Positions 34,280 through 44,869 of a DNA stretch of 64,000 nt are shown piece after piece. Every line of letters begins with the position of its first letter. Within the stretch, counting starts at the first letter, position 1. The position numbers were made by a program, and so were the translations under genes. The notes beneath the pieces were generated by a model. The model did no database searches. It was not told where the DNA came from and was given only the letters and a program-made list of their open reading frames with translations. The stretch is from NCBI RefSeq assembly GCF_004342845.1, contig NZ_SLXB01000006.1, positions 89,499 to 153,498 of the forward strand. The letters run 5' to 3'. The stretch is from Prevotella heparinolytica. Lineage in GTDB: Bacteria > Bacteroidota > Bacteroidia > Bacteroidales > Bacteroidaceae.

Positions 34280-34304
34280 CATTGACCTGTAAATCAGGTA
34301 TTTC

Positions 34305-34343
34305 GGTTAGGAACCCTTCATGAAAAGGGTTCTTAACCTTTTT
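34305..34343 (+). terminator. Attenuator-type terminator between rplL and rpoB
   Basis: A 14-bp stem (GGTTAGGAACCCTT at 34305-34318 with AAGGGTTCTTAACC at 34325-34338, one G-T pair), a 6-base loop and five T residues. It is preceded by a smaller ACCTG/CAGGT hairpin at 34285-34299. No promoter of its own was found for rpoB, so part of the transcripts must read through, as known for the E. coli rplL-rpoB junction. Confidence 0.85.
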
Positions 34344-34384
34344 GTGTATATATTTAAAATTAAGTTCTACAAATCCATTAACAG

Positions 34385-37300
34385 ATGTCTTCAACTACTG
34401 TAAATCAAAGAGTTAATTTTGCTTCGACTAAGAATCCGCTTGAGTATCCGGATTTCCTGGAAGTACAATTGAAGTCATTCAAAGACTTTCTACAACTAGA
34501 CACCCCACCTGAGAAACGTAAGAACGAGGGACTGTATAAAGTATTTGCTGAAAACTTCCCTATTGCCGATACAAGAAACAATTTTGTTCTTGAGTTTTTG
34601 GACTACTATATTGATCCGCCGCGTTATACCATTGATGAATGTATAGAGCGAGGGCTTACTTATAGTGTACCCTTGAAAGCGAAATTGAAGTTATATTGTA
34701 CCGACCCCGACCATGAGGACTTTGACACGGTTATTCAGGATGTGTTTTTAGGTCCAATCCCTTACATGACGGATAAAGCGACATTCGTCATCAATGGTGC
34801 GGAACGTGTAGTAGTATCTCAGCTTCACCGTTCGCCCGGTGTGTTCTTCGGGCAAAGTGTACATGCCAACGGTACCAAATTATATTCAGCACGTATTATC
34901 CCATTCAAAGGGTCGTGGATTGAGTTTGCTACCGACATCAATAACGTCATGTATGCATACATTGATCGTAAAAAGAAGTTGCCAGTCACTACTTTGTTGA
35001 GAGCTATCGGCTTTGAGAATGACAAGGATATTCTTGAGATCTTTAATTTGGCTGAGGATGTAAAGGTGAACAAAACAAACCTCAAGAAAATTGTGGGGCG
35101 TAAGTTGGCTGCTCGTGTTTTGAAAACATGGATTGAGGATTTTGTAGACGAAGATACCGGTGAGGTTGTTTCTATTGAACGTAACGAGGTCGTTATTGAC
35201 CGCGAAACGGTGATCGAACCGGAACATGTCGATATTATATTGGAATCGGGCGTTCAGAACATTCTTGTACATAAGGAAGAACCGAATCAGTCAGACTTCT
35301 CTATCATATATAATACGCTGCAGAAAGACCCGAGTAACTCGGAGAAAGAAGCGGTGTTATACATCTATCGTCAGCTGCGTAATGCCGATCCTGCCGATGA
35401 TGCAAGTGCCCGTGAAGTAATTAACAATCTTTTCTTCTCGGAAAAGAGATATGATTTGGGTGATGTAGGTCGTTATCGTATCAACAGGAAGTTGGATCTT
35501 ACGACTGATATGGACGTGCGCGTATTGACCAAGGAGGATATTATAGAAATCATCAAATATCTGATCGAGTTGATTAACTCGAAAGCTGATGTGGATGATA
35601 TTGACCACTTGAGCAATCGTCGTGTACGTACGGTAGGCGAACAATTGTCCAATCAGTTTGCCATTGGTTTGGCACGTATGTCGCGTACTATCCGTGAACG
35701 AATGAATGTTCGTGACAACGAGGTTTTCACTCCGATAGACCTGATTAATGCTAAGACGATTTCTTCCGTAATTAATTCATTCTTCGGAACGAATGCCTTG
35801 TCGCAATTCATGGATCAGACTAACCCGTTGGCTGAAATCACTCACAAACGCCGTATGTCTGCCCTTGGCCCTGGAGGTTTGTCACGTGAACGTGCCGGTT
35901 TTGAAGTGCGTGACGTGCACTATACGCACTATGGTCGCCTTTGTCCTATCGAGACTCCTGAGGGGCCGAATATCGGTTTGATTTCTTCACTGTGTGTGTT
36001 CGCTAAGATTAACGAATTGGGGTTCATTGAAACGCCTTACCGTAAAGTGGAAAATAGTAAGGTTGATCTTTCTGACGAAGGTTTGGTTTATTTGACAGCC
36101 GAAGAAGAAGAGTCAAAGATTATCGCCCAAGGGAATGCGCCTTTGAATGATGATGGAACGTTTATCCGTGATAGGGTTAAGTCGCGTCAGGATGCCGATT
36201 ATCCGGTTGTTCCTCCTTCGGAAGTGGAACTGATGGATGTGTCTCCTCAGCAGATTGCTTCTATCGCTGCCTCTCTGATTCCTTTCTTGGAACATGATGA
36301 TGCCAACCGTGCTTTGATGGGATCGAACATGATGCGTCAGGCTGTTCCTTTGTTGAAGAGTGAAGCTCCGATTGTAGGTACAGGTATTGAGCGTCAATTG
36401 GCCCGCGATTCTCGTACTCAGATCACTGCCGAAGGCGATGGCGTAGTTGACTTTGTGGATGCTACAACAATTCGTATTTTGTATGATCGTACAGATGAAG
36501 AGGAGTTTGTAAGCTTTGAACCTGCATTGAAAGAATATATCATTCCTAAATGGCGTCGCACCAACCAAAACATGACGATTGACCTTCGTCCTATTTGTGA
36601 GAAGGGACAACGTGTGGCAGCGGGACAGATTCTGACAGAAGGCTATTCTACTGAAGATGGGGAATTGGCTTTGGGTAAGAACCTGTTGGTGGCTTACATG
36701 CCGTGGAAGGGTTATAATTATGAGGATGCCATCGTATTGAACGAACGTGTGGTTCGTGAAGACCTTTTGACTTCTGTGCACGTGGAAGAGTACTCTTTGG
36801 AGGTTCGTGAAACGAAACGTGGAATGGAAGAATTGACTTCTGATATTCCTAATGTAAGTGAAGAAGCGACCAAAGATCTTGATGAAAATGGTATTGTTCG
36901 TATCGGTGCTCGTATTGAACCGGGTGATATCTTGATCGGTAAGATTACTCCTAAAGGAGAATCTGATCCTTCTCCTGAAGAAAAATTGCTTCGTGCCATC
37001 TTTGGTGACAAAGCCGGTGATGTGAAAGATGCTTCTCTAAAGGCTTCTCCTTCTTTGAAGGGAGTTGTTATAGACAAGCGTTTGTTCTCTCGCGTGGTCA
37101 AGACCCGTAGTTCCAAGCTGGCAGATAAGGCCTTACTGCCGAAGATTGATGATGAATTCGAAGCTAAGATTGGCGACTTGAAGAAAATATTGATAAACAA
37201 GTTGTTGAAGCTTACGGATAATCTCACTTCAGAGGGAGTGAAAGATTATATGGGCGCTGATGTTATCTCTAAAGGAGCCAGATTCACCGTTTCAGATTTC

Positions 37301-38197
37301 AGCGATTTGGACTTTACTGCTATCCAGTTAAGTAATTGGACGAAAGATGAACATACCAACGATCTGATCCGTGCTTTGGTGATGAACTTCATCAAGAAAT
37401 ACAAAGAACTTGATGCTGAATTGAAACGTAAGAAGTTTGCTATCACTATCGGTGATGAATTACCTGCCGGTATCATCCAAATGGCCAAGGTCTATATTGC
37501 CAAGAAACGCAAAATCGGTGTTGGTGATAAGATGGCGGGACGTCACGGTAATAAGGGTATTGTTTCTCGTGTAGTTCGTCAGGAAGATATGCCGTTCTTG
37601 GCAGATGGTACTCCGGTAGATATCGTATTGAATCCGTTGGGTGTGCCTTCGCGTATGAATATCGGTCAGATCTTTGAGGCTGTTCTTGGCCGTGCAGGAA
37701 AGAATCTGGGTGTGAAATTTGCTACTCCTATTTTCGATGGCGCTTCTTTGGATGACTTGAACGAATGGACGGACAAGGCCGGTTTGCCTCGTTATGGCAA
37801 GACCACATTGTACGATGGTGGTACAGGTGAAGCTTTTGAACAGCAGGCTACGGTAGGTGTGACTTATATGTTGAAGCTTGGTCACATGGTTGAAGATAAG
37901 ATGCATGCACGTTCTATCGGTCCGTATTCTCTTATTACACAGCAACCGTTGGGTGGTAAGGCACAGTTCGGTGGTCAGCGTTTCGGAGAAATGGAGGTTT
38001 GGGCACTCGAAGCTTTCGGTGCCGCACATATTCTGCAGGAAATCCTGACAATTAAGTCTGATGACGTCGTTGGACGTTCTAAAGCTTATGAAGCGATTGT
38101 GAAAGGTGAGCCTATGCCTACTCCGGGCATTCCGGAATCACTGAATGTGTTGCTGCATGAGCTGAGAGGTTTGGGCTTGAGCATCAATCTGGAATAA
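34385..38197 (+). CDS. rpoB: DNA-directed RNA polymerase subunit beta
   Basis: A 1270-residue subunit, normal for Bacteroidetes. The rifampicin region [17 protein letters not shown] through [13 protein letters not shown] is intact; Asp477, His487 and Ser492 correspond to E. coli 516, 526 and 531 and are all wild type, so no common resistance change is present. The C-terminal [20 protein letters not shown] block that contacts beta' is complete. It is preceded by an attenuator and followed by a hairpin-rich spacer before rpoC. Confidence 0.99.
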   Translation: MSSTTVNQRVNFASTKNPLEYPDFLEVQLKSFKDFLQLDTPPEKRKNEGLYKVFAENFPIADTRNNFVLEFLDYYIDPPRYTIDECIERGLTYSVPLKAKLKLYCTDPDHEDFDTVIQDVFLGPIPYMTDKATFVINGAERVVVSQLHRSPGVFFGQSVHANGTKLYSARIIPFKGSWIEFATDINNVMYAYIDRKKKLPVTTLLRAIGFENDKDILEIFNLAEDVKVNKTNLKKIVGRKLAARVLKTWIEDFVDEDTGEVVSIERNEVVIDRETVIEPEHVDIILESGVQNILVHKEEPNQSDFSIIYNTLQKDPSNSEKEAVLYIYRQLRNADPADDASAREVINNLFFSEKRYDLGDVGRYRINRKLDLTTDMDVRVLTKEDIIEIIKYLIELINSKADVDDIDHLSNRRVRTVGEQLSNQFAIGLARMSRTIRERMNVRDNEVFTPIDLINAKTISSVINSFFGTNALSQFMDQTNPLAEITHKRRMSALGPGGLSRERAGFEVRDVHYTHYGRLCPIETPEGPNIGLISSLCVFAKINELGFIETPYRKVENSKVDLSDEGLVYLTAEEEESKIIAQGNAPLNDDGTFIRDRVKSRQDADYPVVPPSEVELMDVSPQQIASIAASLIPFLEHDDANRALMGSNMMRQAVPLLKSEAPIVGTGIERQLARDSRTQITAEGDGVVDFVDATTIRILYDRTDEEEFVSFEPALKEYIIPKWRRTNQNMTIDLRPICEKGQRVAAGQILTEGYSTEDGELALGKNLLVAYMPWKGYNYEDAIVLNERVVREDLLTSVHVEEYSLEVRETKRGMEELTSDIPNVSEEATKDLDENGIVRIGARIEPGDILIGKITPKGESDPSPEEKLLRAIFGDKAGDVKDASLKASPSLKGVVIDKRLFSRVVKTRSSKLADKALLPKIDDEFEAKIGDLKKILINKLLKLTDNLTSEGVKDYMGADVISKGARFTVSDFSDLDFTAIQLSNWTKDEHTNDLIRALVMNFIKKYKELDAELKRKKFAITIGDELPAGIIQMAKVYIAKKRKIGVGDKMAGRHGNKGIVSRVVRQEDMPFLADGTPVDIVLNPLGVPSRMNIGQIFEAVLGRAGKNLGVKFATPIFDGASLDDLNEWTDKAGLPRYGKTTLYDGGTGEAFEQQATVGVTYMLKLGHMVEDKMHARSIGPYSLITQQPLGGKAQFGGQRFGEMEVWALEAFGAAHILQEILTIKSDDVVGRSKAYEAIVKGEPMPTPGIPESLNVLLHELRGLGLSINLE

Positions 38198-38277
38198 TTG
38201 ATAATTGGGGATGAAAATTGCTTTTCATTCCCAATTATGAACTCATTTCTAATTATCAATAGTCAATTATCAATTAT
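38194..38277. repeat. Inverted-repeat element in the rpoB-rpoC spacer
   Basis: An outer 14-bp perfect inverted repeat (ATAATTGATAATTG at 38194-38207 with CAATTATCAATTAT at 38264-38277) overlaps the rpoB stop codon and encloses a 17-bp stem with one G-T pair (38201-38217 with 38222-38238, loop TTGC). No T run follows. ATAATTG/CAATTAT wording is common in Bacteroidetes intergenic repeats, so this may be a dispersed element. Confidence 0.8.
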
Positions 38278-38287
38278 ATATAAAAGT

Positions 38288-41200
38288 ATGGCTTTTAGAA
38301 AAGATAACAAGATAAAGAGTAATTTCTCGAAAATCTCTATCGGTTTGGCTTCTCCCGAGGAAATCCTTGAGAATTCGAGTGGTGAAGTATTAAAGCCTGA
38401 AACCATCAACTATCGCACGTATAAGCCTGAACGCGACGGTCTGTTTTGCGAGCGTATTTTTGGTCCTATCAAGGATTATGAATGCCATTGCGGTAAATAC
38501 AAGCGTATTCGTTATAAAGGTATTGTCTGCGACCGTTGTGGTGTGGAAGTGACTGAAAAGAAAGTTCGTCGTGAACGCATGGGGCACATTCAGCTTGTTG
38601 TTCCGGTGGCTCACATTTGGTACTTCCGTTCACTTCCCAATAAAATCGGTTATTTGCTGGGTTTACCCACTAAGAAATTGGATGCTATTATTTACTATGA
38701 GCGTTATGTTGTTGTACAGCCGGGTGTGTTGTCGGGCGAAGTAGCTCAATATGATTTGCTCGAAGAAGGTGAATACCTGGATTTGCTGGAAAAGTTGCCG
38801 AAAGACAATCAGTTCCTTGAAGATTCAGACCCCAATAAGTTCATAGCCAAGATGGGTGCGGAAGCGATCTATGATTTGCTGTCTCGCATTGATCTTGATT
38901 CTTTGTCTTATGAATTGCGTAATCGTGCAGGAAGTGATGCTTCGCAACAGCGCAAGACCGAAGCGTTAAAGCGTTTGCAGGTGGTTGAGTCTTTCCGTGT
39001 TTCACGTGGACGCAATAAGCCCGAATGGATGATTGTACGCATTGTTCCGGTTATCCCGCCCGAACTGCGTCCGTTGGTTCCGTTGGATGGCGGTCGTTTT
39101 GCTACTTCTGACTTGAATGACCTCTATCGTCGTGTCATCATCCGTAATAATCGTTTGAAAAGATTGATTGAAATCAAAGCGCCTGAAGTGATTTTGCGTA
39201 ATGAAAAGCGCATGTTGCAGGAGGCGGTTGATTCATTATTTGATAACTCGCGCAAGTCAAGTGCGGTGAAGACCGATGCCAATCGTCCGTTGAAATCTCT
39301 TTCCGACAGTTTGAAAGGAAAGCAGGGACGTTTCCGTCAGAACTTGCTTGGTAAACGTGTCGACTATTCCGCACGTTCGGTAATTGTCGTAGGTCCGGAG
39401 CTGAAGATGGGCGAATGTGGTATTCCTAAATTGATGGCTGCGGAACTCTATAAACCGTTTGTCATCCGCAAGTTGATTGAACGCGGCATCGTGAAGACTG
39501 TGAAGAGTGCCAAAAAAATCGTGGATCGTAAGGAGCCTGTGATTTGGGATATTCTGGAACATGTGATGAAAGGGCATCCGGTGTTGTTGAACCGTGCTCC
39601 GACACTGCACCGTTTAGGTATTCAAGCTTTCCAACCTAAGATGATCGAAGGCAAGGCTATTCAGTTGCACCCATTGGCTTGTACGGCCTTCAACGCCGAC
39701 TTCGATGGTGACCAGATGGCTGTTCACTTGCCTTTGAGTAATGAAGCTATATTGGAAGCGCAGATGCTGATGCTCCAATCGCATAATATATTGAATCCTG
39801 CCAATGGTGCTCCTATTACTGTGCCTGCGCAGGATATGGTGTTAGGCTTGTATTACATCACCAAGTTGCGTAAAGGGGCTAAAGGTGAGGGTTTGACTTT
39901 CTATGGTCCTGAGGAAGCACTTGTTGCTTATAATGAAGGGAAATGTGATATCCATGCTCCGGTCAGTGTCGTTGTAAAAGATGTTGACGAGAATGGTAAC
40001 ATCGTGGATAAGATGATGCATGATACCTCTGTGGGACGTGTGATTGTCAACGAGATTGTACCTGCGGAAGCCGGATATATCAATACGATTATATCCAAGA
40101 AATCACTTCGCGACATCATTAGTCACGTTATTAAAGTGTGTGGTGTGGCCAAAGCGGCTGATTTCCTTGACGGAATAAAGAACCTCGGTTACTACATGGC
40201 TTTCAAGGGAGGACTGTCGTTCAACTTGGGAGATATTATTATTCCTGAAGAGAAAGAAGCATTGGTACAGAAGGGTTATGATGAAGTGGAGCAGGTGATA
40301 AACAACTATAACATGGGTTTCATTACCAATAACGAGCGCTACAATCAGGTAATTGATATTTGGACTCATGTGAACTCCGAACTTTCTAATATTCTGATGA
40401 AAACCATTTCGAGCGATGACCAAGGATTTAACTCGGTATACATGATGTTGGATTCCGGTGCCCGTGGTTCTAAAGAACAGATTCGCCAGTTGTCCGGTAT
40501 GCGTGGTTTGATGGCTAAACCTCAGAAAGCAGGTGCCGAGGGTGGACAGATTATTGAGAACCCGATTCTTTCTAACTTTAAAGAAGGATTGTCGGTGTTG
40601 GAGTACTTTATATCTACTCACGGTGCGCGTAAGGGTTTGGCCGATACCGCCTTGAAGACTGCCGATGCCGGATATTTGACTCGTCGTTTGGTCGATGTTT
40701 CGCATGATGTGATTATTAATGAAGAGGATTGTGGCACACTTCGCGGATTGGTTTGTACTGCTTTGAAAAACAACGATGAAACGATTGCTACCCTTTCTGA
40801 ACGTATCCTTGGTCGTGTGTCTGTACATGATATCATCCATCCTACTACGGGAGAATTGATCGTGGCCGGTGGCGAGGAAATTACTGAAGACATTGCGCAG
40901 AAGATTGAGGATTCTCCGATTGAGAGCGTTGAAATCCGTTCGGTACTGACTTGCGAATCCAAGAAGGGCGTTTGTGCCAAGTGCTACGGACGGAATTTGG
41001 CTTCCAGTCGTATGGTTCAAAAGGGAGAAGCTGTCGGAGTTATTGCCGCACAGTCTATCGGTGAACCGGGTACACAGTTGACGTTGCGTACTTTCCACGC
41101 CGGTGGTACGGCAGCCAATATTGCTGCAAACGCCAGCATTGTCGCTAAGAATCCCGCACGTCTGGAATTTGAAGAACTTCGTACGGTAGATATTATAGAT

Positions 41201-42583
41201 GAAGCAGGCGAACCTGCCAAGGTGGTAGTGGGCCGTTTGGCTGAAGTCCGTTTTGTGGATGTCAATACGGGTATCGTACTTTCTACGCACAATGTGCCTT
41301 ATGGCTCTACATTGTATGCCACTGATGGTGAAATCGTAGAGAAAGGTAAACTTATTGCCCGTTGGGATCCGTTTAATGCGGTCATTATTACCGAAGCTAC
41401 CGGTAAGATAGAGTTTGAAGGTGTTGTTGAAAACGTGACCTATAAGATAGAATCTGATGAGTCTACAGGTTTGCGCGAAATCATCATCATCGAATCTAAA
41501 GATAAAACGAAAGTTCCTACTGCCCACATTATGACCGAGGATGGTGAGTTGATTCGCACTTACAACTTGCCTGTAGGTGGACACGTGGTTGTAGAAAACG
41601 GACAGAAGGTGAAAGCCGGTGAAGTGATTGTGAAAATACCGCGTGCTGTAGGTAAAGCGGGTGACATCACGGGTGGTCTTCCTCGTGTTACAGAGTTGTT
41701 TGAAGCACGTAACCCGTCCAACCCAGCTGTGGTTTCAGAAATCGACGGTGAGGTTGCGATGGGTAAGGTGAAGCGCGGTAATCGCGAAATCGTCATTACT
41801 TCCAAGTCCGGTGAGGTTAAGAAATACCTTGTCCCTCTCTCCAAGCAAATTCTGGTACAGGAGAACGACTATGTACGTGCCGGTACTCCATTGTCCGATG
41901 GCGCCATTACTCCTGCTGATATTCTTGGAATTAAGGGTCCCACGGCTGTACAAGAATACATTGTGAACGAGGTTCAGGATGTATATCGTTTGCAGGGTGT
42001 GAAGATTAATGATAAGCATTTCGAAATCATTGTTCGCCAGATGATGCGTAAAGTAGAAATCGATGAACCGGGCGATACTCGCTTCTTGGAACAACAAGTA
42101 GTTGATAAGCTGGAGTTCATGGAAGAAAACGATCGTATCTGGGGCAAGAAAGTGGTAGTAGATGCCGGAGATTCTCAGAATCTGCAAGCGGGTCAGATTG
42201 TTACAGCCCGTAAACTGCGTGATGAGAACTCTATGCTGAAACGTCGTGACTTAAAAGCTGTTGAAGTGCGCGATGCCGTGCCTGCAACTTCCACTCAGAT
42301 TCTTCAGGGTATTACTCGTGCCGCTTTGCAGACTTCAAGCTTTATGTCGGCTGCTTCTTTCCAAGAAACGACCAAAGTGCTTAATGAAGCAGCTATCAAT
42401 GGCAAGGTAGACCGCTTGGAAGGTATGAAAGAAAATGTGATCTGCGGCCATTTGATTCCTGCCGGTACAGGACAGCGTGAGTTCGAAAAGATTATAGTAG
42501 GCTCCAAAGAAGAGTATGATCGTATGCTTGCTAACAAGAAAACGGTACTTGACTATGCTGTAGATGAAGCTGTAGAAAATTAA
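38288..42583 (+). CDS. rpoC: DNA-directed RNA polymerase subunit beta'
   Basis: A 1431-residue subunit. The start at 38288 (MAFRKDNK) is the family start; an in-frame extension translates the repeat element and is rejected. The N-terminal zinc site uses Cys66, Cys68, Cys81 and Cys84. The catalytic NADFDGDQ has Asp471, Asp473 and Asp475, which hold the active-site magnesium. The second zinc site uses CGTLRGLVC and [11 protein letters not shown]. It ends 32 bp before a strong terminator, which closes the tRNA-tuf-rpoBC transcript. Confidence 0.99.
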   Translation: MAFRKDNKIKSNFSKISIGLASPEEILENSSGEVLKPETINYRTYKPERDGLFCERIFGPIKDYECHCGKYKRIRYKGIVCDRCGVEVTEKKVRRERMGHIQLVVPVAHIWYFRSLPNKIGYLLGLPTKKLDAIIYYERYVVVQPGVLSGEVAQYDLLEEGEYLDLLEKLPKDNQFLEDSDPNKFIAKMGAEAIYDLLSRIDLDSLSYELRNRAGSDASQQRKTEALKRLQVVESFRVSRGRNKPEWMIVRIVPVIPPELRPLVPLDGGRFATSDLNDLYRRVIIRNNRLKRLIEIKAPEVILRNEKRMLQEAVDSLFDNSRKSSAVKTDANRPLKSLSDSLKGKQGRFRQNLLGKRVDYSARSVIVVGPELKMGECGIPKLMAAELYKPFVIRKLIERGIVKTVKSAKKIVDRKEPVIWDILEHVMKGHPVLLNRAPTLHRLGIQAFQPKMIEGKAIQLHPLACTAFNADFDGDQMAVHLPLSNEAILEAQMLMLQSHNILNPANGAPITVPAQDMVLGLYYITKLRKGAKGEGLTFYGPEEALVAYNEGKCDIHAPVSVVVKDVDENGNIVDKMMHDTSVGRVIVNEIVPAEAGYINTIISKKSLRDIISHVIKVCGVAKAADFLDGIKNLGYYMAFKGGLSFNLGDIIIPEEKEALVQKGYDEVEQVINNYNMGFITNNERYNQVIDIWTHVNSELSNILMKTISSDDQGFNSVYMMLDSGARGSKEQIRQLSGMRGLMAKPQKAGAEGGQIIENPILSNFKEGLSVLEYFISTHGARKGLADTALKTADAGYLTRRLVDVSHDVIINEEDCGTLRGLVCTALKNNDETIATLSERILGRVSVHDIIHPTTGELIVAGGEEITEDIAQKIEDSPIESVEIRSVLTCESKKGVCAKCYGRNLASSRMVQKGEAVGVIAAQSIGEPGTQLTLRTFHAGGTAANIAANASIVAKNPARLEFEELRTVDIIDEAGEPAKVVVGRLAEVRFVDVNTGIVLSTHNVPYGSTLYATDGEIVEKGKLIARWDPFNAVIITEATGKIEFEGVVENVTYKIESDESTGLREIIIIESKDKTKVPTAHIMTEDGELIRTYNLPVGGHVVVENGQKVKAGEVIVKIPRAVGKAGDITGGLPRVTELFEARNPSNPAVVSEIDGEVAMGKVKRGNREIVITSKSGEVKKYLVPLSKQILVQENDYVRAGTPLSDGAITPADILGIKGPTAVQEYIVNEVQDVYRLQGVKINDKHFEIIVRQMMRKVEIDEPGDTRFLEQQVVDKLEFMEENDRIWGKKVVVDAGDSQNLQAGQIVTARKLRDENSMLKRRDLKAVEVRDAVPATSTQILQGITRAALQTSSFMSAASFQETTKVLNEAAINGKVDRLEGMKENVICGHLIPAGTGQREFEKIIVGSKEEYDRMLANKKTVLDYAVDEAVEN

Positions 42584-42610
42584 CGTTATTAATAACTGTT
42601 TATTAATTAA

Positions 42611-42648
42611 GGAGAGGTGACTCAAGAAAGGGTTATCTCTCCTTTTTT
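42611..42648 (+). terminator. Rho-independent terminator of the rpoBC operon
   Basis: A 13-bp stem with some G-T pairs (GGAGAGGTGACTC at 42611-42623 with GGGTTATCTCTCC at 42630-42642), a 6-base loop and six T residues. Confidence 0.88.
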
Positions 42649-42795
42649 CTTTTTTCGCCCAATGGTATTGGTTGTGGATAAGTTTATCACTCTATAAGTT
42701 TTGTTGTTGGTAGAAAAACGGTGAGATAAATGAATAGAGCCTGTTGGATACAGCCTGTTAACTTGTTCTCTTCACGGAAACAACTCTGTTCGCGC

Positions 42796-42857
42796 AGTGC
42801 GGACATATAAACACGAGTTGCGGATATGCATTCGCAGTGTGCGAATAGATATCCAAG
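42796..42857 (+). repeat. Short degenerate tandem repeat with a 21-bp period
   Basis: Three related units: TGCGGACATAT, TGCGGATATGC and TGCGAATAGAT start at 42798, 42819 and 42840. The period (20 or 21 bp, depending on alignment) is one base shorter than in the other arrays of the window. The surrounding 42649-43017 shows no gene I can support. Confidence 0.55.
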
Positions 42858-43017
42858 GGCTTCGAACAAAGTTTGTCTGAGTCCTCCGGTATAGGCGGTT
42901 GCTTTTGCTAAAGATGAGGGGCTGCATCCTGTCGGAAAGATGTTTCTTGAATGCACCGATTTACAGCGGGATTAGGCAGAAGAGAGCCTTTCAGACCGAC
43001 CGCCCTCCTCCTGTTTT

Positions 43018-43149
43018 GACAGCTGCAAGCCTTTGCCGTGACAGAGGCAAGTGTTCAAGCCGACAGACACTTGTGTTTGACGTGACAGACATAAGTGTTT
43101 GAGCCGTCAGACACAAGCCTCTGACAAGACGGCGACAAACACCTGATAT
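43018..43149 (+). repeat. 22-bp tandem array C (GACAG units)
   Basis: Six units whose first bases read GACAG, GACAG, GACAG, GACAG, GTCAG and GACGG start at 43018, 43040, 43062, 43084, 43106 and 43128, exactly 22 bp apart. The inner part varies between CAAGTGTT, ACTTGTGTT, TAAGTGTT and ACAAGCC. It lies between the rpoC terminator and the DUF3467 promoter. Not coding as far as I can see. Confidence 0.85.
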
Positions 43150-43289
43150 CCAATGGAATTTGACTTTAAAACACAAGCCTCCGGGTGAGGTTATCGACCT
43201 GCTTCTTATTCCGAACTCAGGTAAAGTTTCTAAAGATAACGGCCAAAGCCAACTAATCCTTATAAGGAATGTCTTTTCAAACAAAGTCT

Positions 43290-43320
43290 TTTGTGTGTTG
43301 AGCAGAAAGAATTATCTTTG
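43290..43320 (+). promoter_or_regulatory. Promoter of the DUF3467 gene
   Basis: TTTG (43290-43293), exactly 19 bp, TATCTTTG (43313-43320): full consensus. Transcription would begin near 43326, about 24 bases before the start codon. Confidence 0.8.
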
Positions 43321-43349
43321 TGTATCTCTAAAAAAAAGAAATATTGAAT

Positions 43350-43658
43350 ATGGAAAATCAAGACAACAACAGTCAGTTGCAAATAGAATTGAACGAAGAA
43401 GTAGCGCAAGGTACTTATGCCAATCTTGCTATTATTACCCACTCCAGCTCGGAATTTATCCTCGATTTTATACGTGTGATGCCCGGAATGCCTAAAGCCG
43501 GAGTGAAATCGCGCATCGTTTTAGCCCCCGAACACGCCAAACGCCTGCTGCGTGCACTGGAAGAGAATATAGGGAAATACGAACGCTCTTTTGGGCAGAT
43601 TCGCATGCCTGATGAGCAACCGTACCCTCCGCTTCCCAATATAAAGGGAGAGGCCTGA
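43350..43658 (+). CDS. DUF3467 family protein
   Basis: A 102-residue protein with the features of DUF3467: an acidic N terminus, QLQIELNEEVAQGTYANLAIITHSSSEFILDFIRVMPG, then KSRIVLAPEHAKRLLRALEENIGKYE and a proline-rich tail. The function is unknown. No signal peptide. The ATG at 43350 is preferred to the in-frame TTG at 43344. It has its own consensus promoter and is wedged between rpoC and rpsL, 119 bp before the latter, and may be partly cotranscribed with rpsL. The position next to the core expression genes appears conserved among Bacteroides, from memory. Confidence 0.88.
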   Translation: MENQDNNSQLQIELNEEVAQGTYANLAIITHSSSEFILDFIRVMPGMPKAGVKSRIVLAPEHAKRLLRALEENIGKYERSFGQIRMPDEQPYPPLPNIKGEA

Positions 43659-43680
43659 AAGCAAAAAAAACTTGTAGTGC

Positions 43681-43711
43681 ATTGATTATTCAAAACTTAT
43701 TCGTATCTTTG
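43681..43711 (+). promoter_or_regulatory. Promoter of rpsL and the str/S10/spc/alpha genes
   Basis: ATTG (43681-43684, three of four bases of TTTG), exactly 19 bp, TATCTTTG (43704-43711). The leader would be about 60 bases long. Confidence 0.7.
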
Positions 43712-43777
43712 CAGCCCAAAAGTATATAGTTTTGAATTAATATAAACAAAAATAATATATAATTAAAAACAATTACA

Positions 43778-44179
43778 ATGCCTACAATTCAGCAATTAGT
43801 AAGAAAAGGACGCGAAGTGCTGGTGGAGAAAAGTAAATCTCCAGCCTTGGATTCATGTCCTCAAAGACGTGGCGTTTGCGTGAGAGTGTATACTACCACT
43901 CCGAAAAAACCGAATTCAGCTATGCGTAAAGTCGCTCGTGTACGTTTGACTAACGGTAAAGAGGTGAACTCTTATATTCCGGGTGAAGGGCACAACTTGC
44001 AAGAACACTCTATCGTATTGGTGCGTGGCGGTCGTGTGAAAGACCTTCCGGGTGTACGTTATCACATCGTGCGTGGAACTTTAGATACAGCCGGTGTGGC
44101 AGGTCGTACGCAAAGACGCTCCAAGTATGGCGCAAAACGTCCGAAACCGGGTCAAGCAGCTCCCGCTAAGAAGAAATAA
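43778..44179 (+). CDS. rpsL: 30S ribosomal protein S12
   Basis: A 133-residue decoding-centre protein. [14 protein letters not shown] (Lys43, Lys44) and [13 protein letters not shown] (Lys88) are wild type, so no classical streptomycin-resistance change is present. Basic Lys-rich C-terminal tail of Bacteroidetes type. First gene of the str operon, with a promoter about 65 bp upstream. Confidence 0.98.
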   Translation: MPTIQQLVRKGREVLVEKSKSPALDSCPQRRGVCVRVYTTTPKKPNSAMRKVARVRLTNGKEVNSYIPGEGHNLQEHSIVLVRGGRVKDLPGVRYHIVRGTLDTAGVAGRTQRRSKYGAKRPKPGQAAPAKKK

Positions 44180-44339
44180 TCTGGCGGCCGAGCACTGAAA
44201 ACAGAAAAGTAAAAAACAAAAGTAATTATTTACGTTTTAGTTTATTGGATATGCTAAAGGTTGAGTAAATTCTCCGGAGGGAGAGTTGAAGAAGACAGAA
44301 GTAAACAACCAAGAACGAAAAACATTATTCTTTCAGACA

Positions 44340-44816
44340 ATGAGAAAAGCAAAACCCAAAAAACGCGTTATCCTGCCGGATCCCGTGTTTAATGATGTGA
44401 AAGTTTCCAAGTTCGTGAATCACCTGATGTATGATGGCAAGAAGAATACCTCTTATGAAATCTTCTATGAAGCTCTGGAAACCGTGAAGAACAAGATGCA
44501 GAACGAAGAGAAATCAGCTCTTGAAATCTGGAAAAAAGCTCTGGATAATGTAACTCCGCAAGTGGAAGTGAAGTCTCGCCGTGTGGGTGGTGCCACTTTC
44601 CAAGTTCCCACCGAAATCCGTCCCGACCGTAAGGAATCGATTTCCATGAAGAACCTGATCATCTTCGCGCGCAAGCGTGGCGGTAAGTCTATGGCCGACA
44701 AATTGGCTGCCGAAATCATGGATGCTTTCAACGAACAAGGCGGTGCCTACAAGCGTAAGGAAGATATGCACAGAATGGCAGAAGCTAACCGTGCGTTTGC
44801 ACATTTCAGATTCTAA
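44340..44816 (+). CDS. rpsG: 30S ribosomal protein S7
   Basis: A 158-residue protein that starts assembly of the 30S head. The start at 44340 ([17 protein letters not shown]) is the family start; an upstream TTG in frame is rejected. [25 protein letters not shown] is the conserved core. It lies 160 bp after rpsL, a long gap for this operon, with a GGAGGGAGAG purine stretch about 55 bp before the start. Confidence 0.97.
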   Translation: MRKAKPKKRVILPDPVFNDVKVSKFVNHLMYDGKKNTSYEIFYEALETVKNKMQNEEKSALEIWKKALDNVTPQVEVKSRRVGGATFQVPTEIRPDRKESISMKNLIIFARKRGGKSMADKLAAEIMDAFNEQGGAYKRKEDMHRMAEANRAFAHFRF

Positions 44817-44869
44817 TACTGTAAGAGATACCAATCAGAATTTAAAACTTAAAGTAAAAGAATTTAAGA

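Noticed and set aside
40103..41584. 493-codon open frame on the minus strand inside rpoC
   Set aside because: It lies fully antisense to a certain gene, has no family resemblance, and its composition is that of a mirror of rpoC codons.
34385..44179. Rifampicin or streptomycin resistance changes in rpoB and rpsL
   Set aside because: The key residues (Asp477, His487, Ser492 of RpoB; Lys43 and Lys88 of RpsL) are wild type.
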